Counted from the first letter of the stretch, positions 19,648-32,020 are shown. The stretch is DNA of 63,954 bases from Halomonas sp. (GCF_014859505.1 NZ_JACUUD010000003.1:1-63954); one strand, 5' to 3'. Translations and numbers: made by a program. Notes: generated by a model from the sequence alone, not told the origin.

Positions 19648-20460
19648 ATGACCGACCGCTACTGCGTCTTCGGCCACCCGGTGGCCCATTCGAAGTCGCC
19701 GGCCATCCACGCCGCCTTCGCGGCCCAGACCGGCCAGGCCATGGAGTACACCGCCATCGAGGCGCCCCTGGAGGACTTCGCCGGGTCCTGGCGGCGCTTC
19801 GTGGGCGAGGGGGGGCGCGGCGCCAACGTCACCGTGCCCTTCAAGGAGGAGGCCTTCCGCCTCTGCGACACCCTGAGCCAGCGCGCCCGGCGCGCCGGGG
19901 CGGTGAACACCCTGCTGCTGGGAAAGAACGGCCTGACCTATGGCGACACCACCGACGGGGTGGGGCTGGTGCGCGATCTCGTACGCCATGGCGTGACCCT
20001 GGCCGGGGCGCATATCCTGGTGCTGGGCGCCGGCGGGGCGGTGCGCGGCGTGCTGGAGCCGCTGCTGGCCGAGGCGCCGGCGAGCCTGCTCGTGGCCAAC
20101 CGCACGGCGGCCAAGGCCCGCGCCCTGGCCGCCGACTTCCGCGAGCTGGGCGAGATCACGGGCGGCGGCTTCGATGCCGTGGATGGCGCCTTCGATGTGG
20201 TGATCAACGGCACCAGCGCGAGCCTGGCCGGGGACCTGCCGCCGCTGCCCGATGATCTCTTCTCGGCGGGCGCCACCGCCTACGACATGATGTACGGCGC
20301 CGAACCCACGGTGTTCCTGCGCTGGGCCGCCGAGCGAGGTGCGCGCACTCTGGATGGCCTCGGCATGCTGGTGGAGCAGGCGGCGGAGTCCTTCTTCCAA
20401 TGGCGCGGCAGGCGCCCCGATACCGCACCGGTGCTGGAGGCGCTCAGGGCGTCGCTATAA
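19648..20460 (+). CDS. aroE: Shikimate dehydrogenase (NADP+)
   Basis: 270 residues. The substrate-binding motif [10 protein letters not shown], catalytic Lys in [11 protein letters not shown], and NADP-binding GAGGAVRG followed by NRT are all present. It reduces 3-dehydroshikimate in the aromatic amino acid pathway. ATG 19648 has AAGGAG 6 bases upstream; the longer frame back to 19537 is within hemF. Confidence 0.95.
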   Translation: MTDRYCVFGHPVAHSKSPAIHAAFAAQTGQAMEYTAIEAPLEDFAGSWRRFVGEGGRGANVTVPFKEEAFRLCDTLSQRARRAGAVNTLLLGKNGLTYGDTTDGVGLVRDLVRHGVTLAGAHILVLGAGGAVRGVLEPLLAEAPASLLVANRTAAKARALAADFRELGEITGGGFDAVDGAFDVVINGTSASLAGDLPPLPDDLFSAGATAYDMMYGAEPTVFLRWAAERGARTLDGLGMLVEQAAESFFQWRGRRPDTAPVLEALRASL

Positions 20461-20474
20461 TCTCGGTGCCGCCC

Positions 20475-20732
20475 TCAGCGTCTTTTGACGTAGAGCCCCA
20501 CCATACACAGCGCCACGCCGATCAGCGAGAGCAGCATGCCGCCGTTGACCAGCCATGGATGACGCTGAAGCCAGGAGACGAAGGGCTGGGGCGTGTCGCG
20601 GCACACCCCTTCCAGGTAATTCCAGTAGCCGCCGGCGTGGAGGCATTCGCGCACGTCCGACAGCTCCCAGAAGTAGACCCCCATCAGCAGCAGGATGGGG
20701 GCGATCAACAGCAGCAGTCCAAGCTTCAGCAT
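20475..20732 (-). CDS. Small inner-membrane protein of unknown function
   Basis: 85 residues with two clear hydrophobic helices (LGLLLLIAPILLLMGVYF and VNGGMLLSLIGVALCMVGLY) around a loop with two cysteines, CLHAGGYWNYLEGVCRD. I do not recognise a family. The two loop cysteines, CL-(11)-C, could form a disulfide if the loop is periplasmic. It converges with aroE. Confidence 0.65.
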   Translation of the reverse strand: MLKLGLLLLIAPILLLMGVYFWELSDVRECLHAGGYWNYLEGVCRDTPQPFVSWLQRHPWLVNGGMLLSLIGVALCMVGLYVKRR

Positions 20733-20769
20733 TCGCTATCCAGAGGTAGGGTGGGAAATCAGCATTGTC

Positions 20770-21573
20770 CTAGGGGCGGGGACAGTTGGGCGTGCGCCCT
20801 GCCTGGCGGGCCCGTTCGAATCGTGCTGTTGCCTCGGGCATGTTGGCTTGCAGGCCCGCCATGCGCTGGCCCTGGCTGGGGTGGGTGGACATCCAGGCCG
20901 GGGGGCGAGCGCCGCCGGCGGCCTCCATGTTCTCCCACAGGGCGACGCTGGCGCGCGGGTCGAAACCGGCATCGGCCATCAGGTTCAGACCGATCACGTC
21001 GGCCTCGCTCTCGTGGCGGCGAGAGAAGGGCAGCAGCACCCCGTACTGGGCGCCGAGGCCCAGCGCCCCCATCATCTGCTGCCCCCCCGGCCCCTGCATG
21101 CCGGAGACCGAGGAGAGCACGGAGAGGCCGAGCTGGGTGGCGGTCTGGGTGGAGACCCGCTCGTTGGCGTGACGAGCCAGCACGTGGCCGATCTCGTGGC
21201 CGACCACAGCGGCCAGCTGGTCCTGGGTCCGGGCAACGCTCAGCAGTCCGGTGTTGATGCCCATATAGCCACCCGGCAGGGCGAAGGCGTTGGCCTGCTC
21301 CGATTCGAAGACGCGAATCTGCCAGTCCTGGGCGCGCTGCTGCTCCGCCGGCAGCGCGCCGACGATGGCCTCGGCGACGCACTGCGCGTAGCGCTGCACG
21401 GCGGCACCGGCCTGGGGCAGGTCCTGCTGGTACTGGTCGAACGCCTGGGCGCCCATCTCGTTGAGCTGGGCATCAGACACCAGGGTGAGCTGCTGTCGTC
21501 CGGTGGGCGAGGTAGCGCAGGCGGTAAGGGCAAGGCTCAGCACGCCGACGGCGAGCAATGGGAACCAGCGCAT
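20770..21573 (-). CDS. M48-family metalloprotease lipoprotein (LoiP/YcaL-like)
   Basis: 267 residues. A lipoprotein signal peptide ends at LTAC with Cys19-20 as the lipidated residue. The zinc site is HEIGH (VVGHEIGHVLARHA), with the third ligand in HESEADVIG. Members such as LoiP and BepA act in the periplasm on outer-membrane protein quality control. The start is ATG 21573; the longer open frame covers the divergent AAA ATPase gene and is not real. Confidence 0.9.
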   Translation of the reverse strand: MRWFPLLAVGVLSLALTACATSPTGRQQLTLVSDAQLNEMGAQAFDQYQQDLPQAGAAVQRYAQCVAEAIVGALPAEQQRAQDWQIRVFESEQANAFALPGGYMGINTGLLSVARTQDQLAAVVGHEIGHVLARHANERVSTQTATQLGLSVLSSVSGMQGPGGQQMMGALGLGAQYGVLLPFSRRHESEADVIGLNLMADAGFDPRASVALWENMEAAGGARPPAWMSTHPSQGQRMAGLQANMPEATARFERARQAGRTPNCPRP

Positions 21574-21700
21574 GGGGGGTCTCCTGTGACCGGTCTTGTT
21601 CGTCTCAGTGCGGTATGACGCTGGACGGCACGACAAGGTTCGCCACAAGATACCCTGAATGCCTGCAAGGTCAACCGCTCGACACGGAGAAGGAGCCCCC

Positions 21701-22567
21701 ATGGACGCCGAGCTGACGCGCCGATTGATGAACCTGCTGGACCACGTGGAGCACTGGTTGCCGCCGCCTCCCCAGGAGGTGGACTGGCACCGCGATGTGG
21801 CGGCCCTGTGGCAGCGCCACAGCCTGGGCGGACGACTGCTGCCGGTGCCGCCCCGCGACGCCCTGAGCCTGGACGACCTGCTGGGCATCGAACGCCAGAA
21901 GCTGGCGCTGGTCGACAATACCCGAGCCTTCCTGCAGGGCTTGCCGGCCAACCATGCCCTGCTGTGGGGCTCCCGGGGCAGCGGCAAGTCGTCGCTGATC
22001 CGCGCGTTGCTCAACTCTCTGGCCCCGGATGGGCTGCGCCTGGTGCAGGTGGATCGCCATGATCTCGCCGGCCTGCCGATGCTGGTGGAGCAACTGCGCC
22101 ATCACGACCAGCGCTTCGTGGTCTATTGCGACGACCTCTCCTTCGAGGGCCACGACGACGCCTACAAGGCGCTGAAGAGCGTGCTGGACGGCGCTCTGAC
22201 CGGTCCGCCCCCCAATGTGCTGCTCTATGCCACCTCCAACCGCCGCCACCTGCTGCCGGAGTCGATGAGCGACAACGAGGGCTCGCGGCTGGTGGGCGAC
22301 GAGCTTCATCACGGCGACGCCGTGGAGGAGAAGATCTCGCTCTCCGACCGCTTCGGCCTGTGGCTGGGCTTCCACCCCTTCAACCAGGACGTCTACCTGG
22401 AGGCCTGCTGCCACTGGGTCACCCAACTGGGCAGACGCGACGACTGGAACGCCGAGGCCCGCGCCGAGGCGATCCGCTTTGCCACCCTGCGCGGCGGGCG
22501 CAGCGGCCGCGGCGCCTGGCAGTTCGCCACCCAGTGGGTGGGCCGCCGGCGCCTGCACGGGAAGTAG
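21701..22567 (+). CDS. AAA+ ATPase, DUF815 family
   Basis: 288 residues. Walker A is GSRGSGKSSLIRALL and Walker B is FVVYCDDLSFE, followed by LLYATSNRRHL (sensor 1) and GLWLGFHPFNQ. The family is conserved in proteobacteria but its cellular role is not established. The start is ATG 21701 with AGAAGGAG upstream. It is divergent from the M48 protease gene over a 127-base gap. Confidence 0.88.
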   Translation: MDAELTRRLMNLLDHVEHWLPPPPQEVDWHRDVAALWQRHSLGGRLLPVPPRDALSLDDLLGIERQKLALVDNTRAFLQGLPANHALLWGSRGSGKSSLIRALLNSLAPDGLRLVQVDRHDLAGLPMLVEQLRHHDQRFVVYCDDLSFEGHDDAYKALKSVLDGALTGPPPNVLLYATSNRRHLLPESMSDNEGSRLVGDELHHGDAVEEKISLSDRFGLWLGFHPFNQDVYLEACCHWVTQLGRRDDWNAEARAEAIRFATLRGGRSGRGAWQFATQWVGRRRLHGK

Positions 22568-22570
22568 GGC

Positions 22571-22711
22571 CTACCCCCGCGGAATCAGCCTGCCGTCCTC
22601 GCCCACGCCCAGGCGGATGGTGGGGGTGAGCAGGCCGGCGGGCAGGGCGGAGAGGCACAGCGTCGCGAGCAGACGCCAGCGCCGGAAACGGGCAGGAACA
22701 AGACGAAGCAT
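22571..22711 (-). CDS. Candidate small secreted or membrane peptide (46 residues)
   Basis: An ATG at 22711 opens a 46-codon frame: an arginine-rich start (MLRLVPARFRRWRLL), a hydrophobic stretch (LLATLCLSALPAGLL) and a short tail TPTIRLGVGEDGRLIPRG. This is the layout of a signal peptide plus a short mature part. GAGGAG lies about 12 bases upstream, farther than ideal. It fills the convergent gap between the AAA ATPase and der. No family recognised; it may not be expressed. Confidence 0.35.
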   Translation of the reverse strand: MLRLVPARFRRWRLLATLCLSALPAGLLTPTIRLGVGEDGRLIPRG

Positions 22712-22768
22712 GAGCGAGGGACTCTCCTCTGAGTCTGCGTGAGGGCAGACGGGCTGGACGCGGCGGAT

Positions 22769-24175
22769 TCAGCGGCGGCGGCTGTTGCGCGCCTCCTGGG
22801 TGCGTCCCAGCTCGCGCTTCTTGGCTTTCTCGCGGTCGCTGGCGTCGGCCATCGGGTCGAAGGGGTTCTTGCCCGAGCGAAACTCGAAGCGCATCGGCGT
22901 GCCGCGTACCTTCAGCACCTTGCGGAAGGTGTTGGTCAGGTAGCGGCGGTAGGCCTCGGGCAGCGACTCGGTCTGGTTGCCATGGACCACGATGATCGGC
23001 GGATTGGCGCCGCCCTGATGGGCCATGCGCAGCTTGATCCGCCGGCCATGCACCAGGGGCGGCTGATGGGACTCCACCGCATCCTGGAGGATGGTGGTCA
23101 GGCGGTTGGTGGACCAGTGGGCATTGGCCGAGGCGAAGGCACGCTCCAGCGACGGGTAGAGGTCACCCACGCCGGTGCCGTGGAGCGCCGAGATGAAATG
23201 CAGGTCGGCATAGTCGGCGAAGCCCAGGCGGCGCTTGATCTCGGCGCGCATCTTCTCCTTGGCCTCATGCTCAAGGCCATCCCACTTGTTGACCGCCAGG
23301 ACCAGGGCGCGACCGCTGGTCAGCACGTAGTCGAGCAGGTGCAGGTCCTGTTCCACCAGGCCCGAGCGGCCATCCAGCACCACGATGGCGACGTGGCATT
23401 CCTTGATCGCCTCCAGGGTCTTGATGATGGAGAACTTCTCGGCGATCTCGTGAACGTTCTTGCGCCGCCTGACCCCGGCGGTATCGATCAGCACGTAGGG
23501 CTTGCCGCGGCGCTCGAAGGGAATCTCGATGGCGTCCCGGGTGGTGCCGGCCTCGTCGAAGACCACGACCCGCTCCTCGCCGAGCAGGCGATTGACCAGG
23601 GTCGACTTGCCCACGTTGGGGCGGCCGATCACGCCGATGCGGATGCCCTTGGTGCCGACGTCAGCCGGGATGCTCTCGTCGCGTTCGGGGAAGGGCGTGA
23701 GCACCTCCTCGATCAGCGTGGTGACGTTGCGGCCGTGGGCGGCGGCGATGGGGCGCGGCTCGCCCAGGCCCAGCTCCCAGAACTCGGCGGTGGCGGTGGC
23801 CTCATCCAGGCCGTCGGTCTTGTTGACCACCAGCCAGGTCTTCTTCTGGTTGACCCGCAGGTGGTTGGCGATGGCCTGGTCGGCGACGTTGAGGCCTTCC
23901 CGGGCGTCCACCAGAAACAGCACGATGTCGGCCTCGTCGATGGCGACCAGCGATTGCTCGGCCATGGCCGCGTCGATGCCATCCTCGTCGCCGCTGATGC
24001 CGCCGGTATCGATCACCGTGTAGGCCTTGTCACCGAGCAGGCCGTTGCCGTACTTGCGGTCGCGGGTCAGGCCCGGGAAGTCGGCCACCAGGGCGTCTCG
24101 GGAGCGCGTCAGGCGGTTGAACAGGGTCGACTTGCCCACGTTGGGGCGGCCGACCAGGGCGATCACGGGTGTCAT
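22769..24175 (-). CDS. der: Ribosome biogenesis GTPase Der (EngA)
   Basis: 468 residues with two GTPase domains in tandem, each opening with a G1 motif GRPNVGKST (about 8 and about 185), and a C-terminal KH-like domain ([19 protein letters not shown]). The C-terminus is basic ([17 protein letters not shown]). Der is essential for 50S assembly. It overlaps bamB by 4 bases at the end of the hisS-yfgM-bamB-der run. Confidence 0.96.
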   Translation of the reverse strand: MTPVIALVGRPNVGKSTLFNRLTRSRDALVADFPGLTRDRKYGNGLLGDKAYTVIDTGGISGDEDGIDAAMAEQSLVAIDEADIVLFLVDAREGLNVADQAIANHLRVNQKKTWLVVNKTDGLDEATATAEFWELGLGEPRPIAAAHGRNVTTLIEEVLTPFPERDESIPADVGTKGIRIGVIGRPNVGKSTLVNRLLGEERVVVFDEAGTTRDAIEIPFERRGKPYVLIDTAGVRRRKNVHEIAEKFSIIKTLEAIKECHVAIVVLDGRSGLVEQDLHLLDYVLTSGRALVLAVNKWDGLEHEAKEKMRAEIKRRLGFADYADLHFISALHGTGVGDLYPSLERAFASANAHWSTNRLTTILQDAVESHQPPLVHGRRIKLRMAHQGGANPPIIVVHGNQTESLPEAYRRYLTNTFRKVLKVRGTPMRFEFRSGKNPFDPMADASDREKAKKRELGRTQEARNSRRR

Positions 24176-25320
24176 TGGATGTCCAGGGTCTCTAGGCTGC
24201 CATCATTGGCGAGCACATGGATGCGGCGGCCCTCGGTGATCGGACGCACGCTGATGCCGGAGCGGTCGACCCGCTCGCGGCCGACGATCTCGCCGCTGCG
24301 GGCATCGATCAGGTGCAGGTAGCCCTCGAAGTCGCCGAACACCAGCTTGCCATCGGCGAATGCCGGGGAGGTGATGCTGCGACCCTCCAGGGCGGTGTTG
24401 CGCCAGATCTCGTCGCCGTTGTCGGCGTTGAGGGCGTGGATGTGGCCCGCCTCGTTGACGACGAACAGGAAGTCACCGACCAGCACCGGGGTGTGGTAGC
24501 TGGAAAAGTCGATGGCCCACAGCGGCTCGCCGCGGGTGGCTTCCAGGGCGGCCAGCCGACCGTTGAAGCTGGAGACGAACAGGCGGCCGTCGGGGGTCAG
24601 GACCGGCTGAGCGGCCAGATCCACCAGGCGGTCGATGTCGCTGCGGCCCTTTGCCACGGCGATGCGCCGCTCCCACAGCGGCTGCCCGCTGTTGTTGTCC
24701 AGGGTCACCAGGCGGCCGTTGGCGAAGCCGGCGAAGGTCACCGGGTCGATCACCGTGGGGGTGCCGGTGCCGCGCAGGGTCAGCGACGGGCGGGAGGCAG
24801 TGTAGCTCCAGCGTTCCTCGCCGCTGGCGCGGTCCAGGGCGGTGACGCTGCCGTCGACGCTCTGCACCACCAGCAGCTGCTGGTTGGGCTGCGGGGCGGC
24901 CAGGATCTCACTGGGCACGCGGGCGCGCCAGCGCACGCTGCCGTCGCGCTGGCTGAGGGCCAGCACCTCGCCGTTGCGGGTGCCCAGGTAGACATCGCCG
25001 GCCACGGCGGTCAGTGCGCTGGAGACCGGCACATCGAGGTCAACCTGCCATTGGCGGTCGCCGTCATCGGCGGTGAAGGCGGCCAGCCGGCCACGCTCGT
25101 CGGCGGCAAACAGGGTGTCGCCATCCCGGGAGGGGGCGATCGGGTAGCTGGCGCGACCCAGGCCGCGGCCCACTCGCTGGCTCCAGACGCTGGCAAGCTC
25201 GGCGCGCTCCTCGAAGCCGCTGAGCTCCTTGGGCGGATACTGCGGCTCCACCTTGTTGCCGGCGCAGCCGGCCAACAGGGCCAGGCCGGCCACGGCGGCG
25301 ATCAGGAAAGTCGGTTTCAT
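24172..25320 (-). CDS. bamB: Outer membrane assembly lipoprotein BamB
   Basis: 382 residues. Lipoprotein signal peptide with lipobox LLAGC, then an eight-bladed PQQ-type beta-propeller with repeated DG..L/A..GE..W patterns (for example [12 protein letters not shown] and [12 protein letters not shown]). It is a subunit of the BAM complex. The start overlaps the yfgM stop (4 bases) and its stop overlaps the der start (4 bases). Confidence 0.95.
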   Translation of the reverse strand: MKPTFLIAAVAGLALLAGCAGNKVEPQYPPKELSGFEERAELASVWSQRVGRGLGRASYPIAPSRDGDTLFAADERGRLAAFTADDGDRQWQVDLDVPVSSALTAVAGDVYLGTRNGEVLALSQRDGSVRWRARVPSEILAAPQPNQQLLVVQSVDGSVTALDRASGEERWSYTASRPSLTLRGTGTPTVIDPVTFAGFANGRLVTLDNNSGQPLWERRIAVAKGRSDIDRLVDLAAQPVLTPDGRLFVSSFNGRLAALEATRGEPLWAIDFSSYHTPVLVGDFLFVVNEAGHIHALNADNGDEIWRNTALEGRSITSPAFADGKLVFGDFEGYLHLIDARSGEIVGRERVDRSGISVRPITEGRRIHVLANDGSLETLDIQ

Positions 25321-25982
25321 GAGTCGAGTCCCTGGTGTTGAAGACCTAAGTTGTCGAGCTTGAGCTGTACGCCGTAGAGCTGCTGTCCGCGACCCTCGGC
25401 CAGGTCCAGGGCCTCGCGCCAGGCCGTGCCGGCATCGCTTTCGCGGCCCAGGGCGTAATGGGCGTCGCCGCGAACATCGGCGCGCTGGGCGGCCAGGGCA
25501 TCGGGCACGCCGGCCTCGAGGGTGGCAAGCGCGGCCTCGGCCTCGCCGTCGTCGACCTGCAGACGGGCGAGGCGCAGCCGCGCCAGGCCCTTGACGTAGT
25601 CGCGGTTGCTGGCGTCGATCACCGCTTCCAGGGTGGCGCGGGCGTCGGCCAGATCCTCCTGGGCCACCGCCAGGCGTGCGTCGATCAGCCTGGCCAGGTC
25701 GGCGTAGAGTGTCTTGCCGTGGTTGTCGGTGATCTCGATCACCAGTTCGCGGGCCTCGCTCAGGCTGGCGTCGTCGAGCTGGGTGCCGGCGGTCAGGTTG
25801 ATCAGGTGCTGGTAGCGGGCCGAGGCGGCGCTGGCCTGATTCTCCTGATAGTTCTGCCAGGCGTTCCAGCCGAAGATGCCGGCGGCGGCGATGGCCACTC
25901 CGGCGATCAGCGCCATGCCGTTCTCTTTCCACCAGCGCTTGAGCGCGTCTAGCTGCTCTTCCTCGGTTCTCAGCTCCGCCAC
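25317..25982 (-). CDS. yfgM: YfgM-family membrane-anchored TPR protein (SecYEG/BamB-associated)
   Basis: 221 residues. The short cytoplasmic N-terminus (VAELRTEEEQLDALKRWW) and one membrane helix (MALIAGVAIAAAGIFGW) precede a periplasmic TPR-like region. In E. coli YfgM works with PpiD at the SecYEG translocon. The start is GTG 25982 with AAGGAG 7 bases upstream; the longer frame upstream has no family similarity. Confidence 0.88.
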   Translation of the reverse strand: MAELRTEEEQLDALKRWWKENGMALIAGVAIAAAGIFGWNAWQNYQENQASAASARYQHLINLTAGTQLDDASLSEARELVIEITDNHGKTLYADLARLIDARLAVAQEDLADARATLEAVIDASNRDYVKGLARLRLARLQVDDGEAEAALATLEAGVPDALAAQRADVRGDAHYALGRESDAGTAWREALDLAEGRGQQLYGVQLKLDNLGLQHQGLDS

Positions 25983-26037
25983 GGGCGGTCTCCTTGTGTT
26001 CGTGTGGGCGCCGGTAAACAGCCGGCGCCCCGGGTGA

Positions 26038-27363
26038 TCAGGTGTCGTGCTCGGCAAGCAGCCCTGCGAGGGTATTGGCCAGGGCGTCCTGGGTGAGGCT
26101 CTGTTGCTCGCGCTCCTCGCGCAGGAACTTCAGGGTCGCCTTACCATGGGCCAGCTCGTCCTCGCCCAGCAGCAGCGCCAGCCGCGCGCCGCTCCTGTCG
26201 GCCTTCTTGATGCGGCTCTTGAAGCTGCCACCGCCACAGTGCAGTTGGGCGCGCAGGCCGGGTAGCTCGCCGCGCAGCCGCTCGCCGAGCAGCAGGGCGG
26301 TGGCGGTGGCAGCGTCATCCATGGGGAGCAGGTAGAGGTCCAGCTCGCCGCGGGCGGCCTCCGGTACCAGCTCGAGGGTCTCGAGCAGCAGCACCAGGCG
26401 TTCGATGCCCATGGCGAAGCCCACCGCCGGGGTCGGCTTGCCGCCCAGCTGCTCCACCAGGCCGTCATAGCGGCCGCCGGCACATACCGTGCCCTGGCTG
26501 CCCAGCGCCGTGGTGGTCCATTCGAAGACGGTACGGCCGTAGTAGTCCAGGCCGCGCACCAGCCGAGGGTTGATCACGTAGGCGATGCCGGCGGCATCGA
26601 GCATGGCGCAGAGCGCCTCGAAGTGCGTGCGGGATTCGTCGTCCAGGTGGTCGATCAGCTTCGGGGCATCGGCCAGCATTGCGGCCATCTCGGGATTCTT
26701 GGAATCCAGGATGCGCAGCGGGTTGCTTCCCAGCCGGCGGCGGGAGTCCTCGTCGAGCCGATCCTGGTGCTGCTCGAAATAGGCCACCAGGGTGTCGCGG
26801 TAGGCGGCGCGAGCCTCACTGGAACCCAGCGAGTTGAGCTCCAGGGTGACGTGCTCCATCAGGCCCAGCTCGCGCCACAGCCGAGCGGAGAGCAGGATCA
26901 CCTCGGCGTCGATATCCGGGCCCTCCAGGCCGAAGGCCTCCACGCCCACCTGATGGAACTGGCGATAGCGGCCCTTCTGAGGACGCTCGTGGCGGAACAT
27001 CGGACCCTGGTACCAGAGCCGCTGGGTCTGGTTGTGCAGCAGGCCGTGCTCCATGGCGGCGCGCACGCAGCTGGCGGTGCCCTCGGGGCGCAGGGTCAGG
27101 CTGTCGCCGTTGCGGTCCTCGAAGGTATACATCTCCTTCTCGACGATGTCGGTGACCTCGCCAATGGAGCGCTTGAACAGCGCCGTCTGCTCGACGATGG
27201 GAGTGCGGATCTCGGCGTAGCCGTAGCGGGCCAGCAGCCCTCGAACCTTGCCCTCGAAGTACTGCCAGAGCGGGGAGTGCTCCGGCAGCAGGTCGTTCAT
27301 GCCGCGGATGGCCTGGATCTTCTTCTTGCTTGACTCTTTCTGACTCGCTTGGGACTTGCTCAA
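26038..27363 (-). CDS. hisS: Histidyl-tRNA synthetase
   Basis: 441 residues of class II synthetase. It has the N-terminal [10 protein letters not shown], motif 2 region [14 protein letters not shown], the histidine-specific motif [15 protein letters not shown] and the C-terminal anticodon-binding domain. The start is TTG 27363 (encoding MSKSQASQ), with AAGGAG 6 bases upstream. It lies in the conserved ispG-hisS-yfgM-bamB-der order. Confidence 0.95.
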   Translation of the reverse strand: MSKSQASQKESSKKKIQAIRGMNDLLPEHSPLWQYFEGKVRGLLARYGYAEIRTPIVEQTALFKRSIGEVTDIVEKEMYTFEDRNGDSLTLRPEGTASCVRAAMEHGLLHNQTQRLWYQGPMFRHERPQKGRYRQFHQVGVEAFGLEGPDIDAEVILLSARLWRELGLMEHVTLELNSLGSSEARAAYRDTLVAYFEQHQDRLDEDSRRRLGSNPLRILDSKNPEMAAMLADAPKLIDHLDDESRTHFEALCAMLDAAGIAYVINPRLVRGLDYYGRTVFEWTTTALGSQGTVCAGGRYDGLVEQLGGKPTPAVGFAMGIERLVLLLETLELVPEAARGELDLYLLPMDDAATATALLLGERLRGELPGLRAQLHCGGGSFKSRIKKADRSGARLALLLGEDELAHGKATLKFLREEREQQSLTQDALANTLAGLLAEHDT

Positions 27364-27399
27364 CGCTTGCTCCTTGATGGGTCGCCGCGGCGATGCGGA

Positions 27400-28512
27400 T
27401 CAGCCGCGGGCGATCATGTCCTGTTCGGCCTGTTCCTTCTCGCGAACCTTGTCGCGAATGAGTCGCTCGAGGTCGTCGACCAGGTGCTCGTTGCGCAGCT
27501 TGGTGGCGGGCTTGCCGTCGATGTAGACGAGGTTGGCCGGCGAGCCACCGGTGAGGCCGATGTCGCTCTCCTTGGCCTCGCCGGGGCCGTTGACCACGCA
27601 GCCGATCACCGAGACGTCCAGCGGCGTCATGATGTCCTCGAGGCGTTCCTCCAGGGCGTTCATGGTGCCGATGACGTCGAAGTTCTGGCGCGAGCAGCTG
27701 GGACAGGCGATGAAATTGATGCCCTTGGCGCGCAGGCGCAGGCTCTTGAGCATGTCGAAGCCGACCTTGATCTCCTCGACGGGGTCGGCGGCCAGGGAGA
27801 CGCGGATGGTGTCGCCGATGCCGTCCATCAGCAGGAGCCCCAGGCCGATGGAGGACTTGACGGTGCCCGAGCGCAGCCCGCCCGCCTCGGTGATGCCCAG
27901 GTGCAGTGGCTGCTCGATCAGGCCGGCCAGCTTGCGGTAGGCGGCGACCGCCATGAAGACGTCGGAGGCCTTGACGCTGACCTTGTACGCCTGGAAGTCG
28001 AGGCGGTCGAGGTGGTCGATATGGCGCATGGCGGACTCGACCAGGGCATCCGGGGTGGGCTCACCGTACTTCTTCTGCAGATCCTTCTCGAGCGAGCCGG
28101 CGTTGACGCCGATTCGGATCGGGATGCCGTTGTCGCGGGCGGCGGAGACCACGGCGCGCACCCGGTCCTCGCGGCCGATGTTGCCGGGGTTGATGCGCAG
28201 GCAGTCTACGCCGAGCTCGGCGACGCGCAGGGCGATCTTGTAGTCGAAGTGGATGTCCGCGACCAGCGGGACGTCTACCTCACGCTTGATCTTGCCGAAG
28301 GCCTCGGCGGCGTCCATGTCGGGCACCGAGACGCGCACGATATCGGCGCCGGCGGTCTCGAGCTGACGGATCTGCGCCACGGTGGCGGCCACGTCCAGGG
28401 TGTTGGTATTGGTCATGCTCTGCACGGAGATGGGGGCGCCCCCCCCGACCGGCACCTTACCGACGTGGATCTGGCGTGACTTGCGACGAATGATGGGCGA
28501 TGGGGCGTGCAT
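27400..28512 (-). CDS. ispG: 4-hydroxy-3-methylbut-2-enyl-diphosphate synthase IspG (GcpE)
   Basis: 370 residues. A TIM-barrel N-terminal part ([21 protein letters not shown]) is followed by the iron-sulfur domain with CPSCSR and [10 protein letters not shown], holding the 4Fe-4S cysteines. It makes HMBPP in the MEP isoprenoid pathway. As an iron-sulfur enzyme it depends on a cluster assembly route that looks reduced in this genome segment. Confidence 0.96.
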   Translation of the reverse strand: MHAPSPIIRRKSRQIHVGKVPVGGGAPISVQSMTNTNTLDVAATVAQIRQLETAGADIVRVSVPDMDAAEAFGKIKREVDVPLVADIHFDYKIALRVAELGVDCLRINPGNIGREDRVRAVVSAARDNGIPIRIGVNAGSLEKDLQKKYGEPTPDALVESAMRHIDHLDRLDFQAYKVSVKASDVFMAVAAYRKLAGLIEQPLHLGITEAGGLRSGTVKSSIGLGLLLMDGIGDTIRVSLAADPVEEIKVGFDMLKSLRLRAKGINFIACPSCSRQNFDVIGTMNALEERLEDIMTPLDVSVIGCVVNGPGEAKESDIGLTGGSPANLVYIDGKPATKLRNEHLVDDLERLIRDKVREKEQAEQDMIARG

Positions 28513-28521
28513 GATGACGGA

Positions 28522-29490
28522 TCAATCTCCCAGGGTGAAGCGAGCGACGTTGTTGGCGCCGGCGCGGGCGGGGAGGTCGACGGACTCGCCGGCCCACACC
28601 AGTTCTACGCCGGTGGCATTGCCCACGGTCAGGCGAAAGGGCGGTTCGCCTTCGACGCTGGCCGTGGTACCGGGTTCCTGCAGGCCGACGAAGATGCGCT
28701 GGTTGTTGGCATCGAAGATCTCGGTCCAGGACTGCTCGTTGAAGGTCAGCTCGAGCTGGCGCGGGCTGGCGGCGGTGCCAGTGGCCTCTTCCTCTGCGGC
28801 GGCCTCATCGGCGGCGGTTTCGTCGGCCATCCCGGGCGAGTCATCGGCCAGCGCCAGGGCGCTCTCGGCATCGACCTCGGGGGGCTCATCGGCCAGGGCG
28901 TCGGGGTCTTCCACCAGCCCCAGGCTCTCATCCTCCTCGGGCAGCGGCGGCAGGCTCTCGGCGGGTGCTTCGGTCACTTCGGGGGCCACGGGCTCGGCGA
29001 TGGTGGTGGTGGTGCCGTCCAGGCCGTCCACGGCCACCGGGCTGCTGTCACCGATGCCGGGGGGCTCGTTGCCGCCGCGACTCTGCCACCACATCAGGGT
29101 CAGGCCGATCAGGCCGGCGATCACCAGCAGGGTCACCAGCCGGAAGAGCCAGGCGCCGATGCGCGACGGCGGCCGGGTGATCTGAACGGGAGTGACGCGG
29201 CGTTCGGCCTCCTCGCCGCCGAACCTGGCGCGATAGGCGTCGAGTACCGGCTTGTCATCGATGCCCAGCAGGTGGGCATAGGCGCGCAGATAGCCGCGCC
29301 GATAGGCGGCGACCGGCACCTCCTCGTAGCTGTCTTCCTCGAGCCCGCGAATCACCGCCGGGCGCAGGTTGAGCCCACCGGCTACCTCGGTGACCGAGAG
29401 GCCCTGGGTCTCCCGTTCGCTCCTGAGCTGCTCGCCCGGTGAGGCCGAGAAGGCGGTATCCGCGGAGTCCGGTGTCTGGGTGTCGCTCAT
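28522..29490 (-). CDS. rodZ: RodZ-like cytoskeletal protein
   Basis: 322 residues. Cytoplasmic helix-turn-helix (about 18-85; GEQLRSERETQGLSVTEVA), one membrane helix (about 130-150, LVTLLVIAGLIGLTLMW), an acidic Ala/Glu/Pro-rich linker of about 85 residues, and a C-terminal DUF4115 domain (LELTFNEQSWTEIFDAN). RodZ links MreB to the cell-wall machinery. It lies between pilW and ispG as in pseudomonads. Confidence 0.9.
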   Translation of the reverse strand: MSDTQTPDSADTAFSASPGEQLRSERETQGLSVTEVAGGLNLRPAVIRGLEEDSYEEVPVAAYRRGYLRAYAHLLGIDDKPVLDAYRARFGGEEAERRVTPVQITRPPSRIGAWLFRLVTLLVIAGLIGLTLMWWQSRGGNEPPGIGDSSPVAVDGLDGTTTTIAEPVAPEVTEAPAESLPPLPEEDESLGLVEDPDALADEPPEVDAESALALADDSPGMADETAADEAAAEEEATGTAASPRQLELTFNEQSWTEIFDANNQRIFVGLQEPGTTASVEGEPPFRLTVGNATGVELVWAGESVDLPARAGANNVARFTLGD

Positions 29491-29520
29491 GGCTGAGCAT
29501 CCTTCGTCAAGAGTCTTGGA

Positions 29521-30273
29521 TCAGGGCGTGCCGGGGCGGCCGTCCAGTTGTTCGGAATATAAGGCCGCGTTGGCCCGGTCACCCCTCGCCTCCGCGATCT
29601 GCCGGGCCAGGCGCAGTGCCCCGGGGCTGGCGCCAGCCAGGCGGATAAAGGTGTCGATCTGCTGCTGGGCGAGATCGTGGTTGCCGGTGGCATGCTCCAG
29701 CTCCGCCCGGGCGTAGTAGCTGCGCGGATCGCGCGGGTCGATGTTCTGGGCCCGCTCCAGGCTCAGTCTGGCCGCCGTGAGATCGCCCAGCTCGCGCTGA
29801 CACTGCCCCAGGTTGGCGAACAGCTGGGACCGGGCCGGGTACTGGGCGTCACTGGAGGCCAGTTCGAGCTGTTTACAGGCCTCGCGAATTCGGCCCTGGT
29901 CATAGAGGAAGGCCGCGTAGTTGTTGCGTCCCCGGGTGAAGCTGCGATCCGCCGAGAGCGCACGCCGGAAGGCATCATCGGCCAGTGAGCGTTCACCCTG
30001 ACGCTGGTAGACCATGGCCATGGCCTGCAGCGCCTCGGGGTCGTCGGGATCAATTGACAGCGCTCGGTCCAGGGCGCCCATGGCGCGTTGCAGGTTGTTG
30101 CGCTCCAGATAGGCCATGCCCAACTGGGTATAGGCATCCGCCGGGCTCGCCTCGCGCTCGCCGCTGCCGAGGCCCTGGGGCTGGGTCGCACAGCCGGCAA
30201 GCCACAGACTGCCCAGCAGCAGGGTCAGGGTGGGCAGTCGCGAGGTGCCGGGCTGGCGGATACGGCGCGTCAT
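29521..30273 (-). CDS. pilW: Type IV pilus biogenesis/stability lipoprotein PilW (PilF)
   Basis: 250 residues. A lipoprotein signal peptide with LWLAGC is followed by about six TPR motifs (for example AYTQLGMAYLERNNLQRAM and NYAAFLYDQGRIREA). PilF/PilW is the outer-membrane pilotin that helps assemble the PilQ secretin. The start is ATG 30273; the much longer upstream frame overlaps rlmN. No other pilus genes are in the window; the conserved position between rlmN and rodZ supports the name. Confidence 0.9.
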   Translation of the reverse strand: MTRRIRQPGTSRLPTLTLLLGSLWLAGCATQPQGLGSGEREASPADAYTQLGMAYLERNNLQRAMGALDRALSIDPDDPEALQAMAMVYQRQGERSLADDAFRRALSADRSFTRGRNNYAAFLYDQGRIREACKQLELASSDAQYPARSQLFANLGQCQRELGDLTAARLSLERAQNIDPRDPRSYYARAELEHATGNHDLAQQQIDTFIRLAGASPGALRLARQIAEARGDRANAALYSEQLDGRPGTP

Positions 30274-30394
30274 GGTGTTCTCCCCACGGTCGACACGAAA
30301 CCCCGGCGGCATGCCGCTTGGAGGCGGGCCGGGGCGATCAAGAGCCTGACCATCAAAGCGTCGTGCCCGGTTGAAGTCAAGGCGGCCCACCCGC

Positions 30395-31522
<1,128 letters not shown>

Positions 31523-31594
31523 GGCGGTCAGCGGGTCGGGAAAGGGAGCAGCAGGAGAGGCGGAGGCAGGGCCCCCGCCAGGAGACAATCGCGA

Positions 31595-32020
<426 letters not shown>

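Noticed and set aside
24172..25932. Long minus-strand frame that would extend BamB by about 200 residues
   Set aside because: The extra part overlaps yfgM in another frame and is Arg-rich nonsense. The BamB signal peptide fixes the start at 25320.
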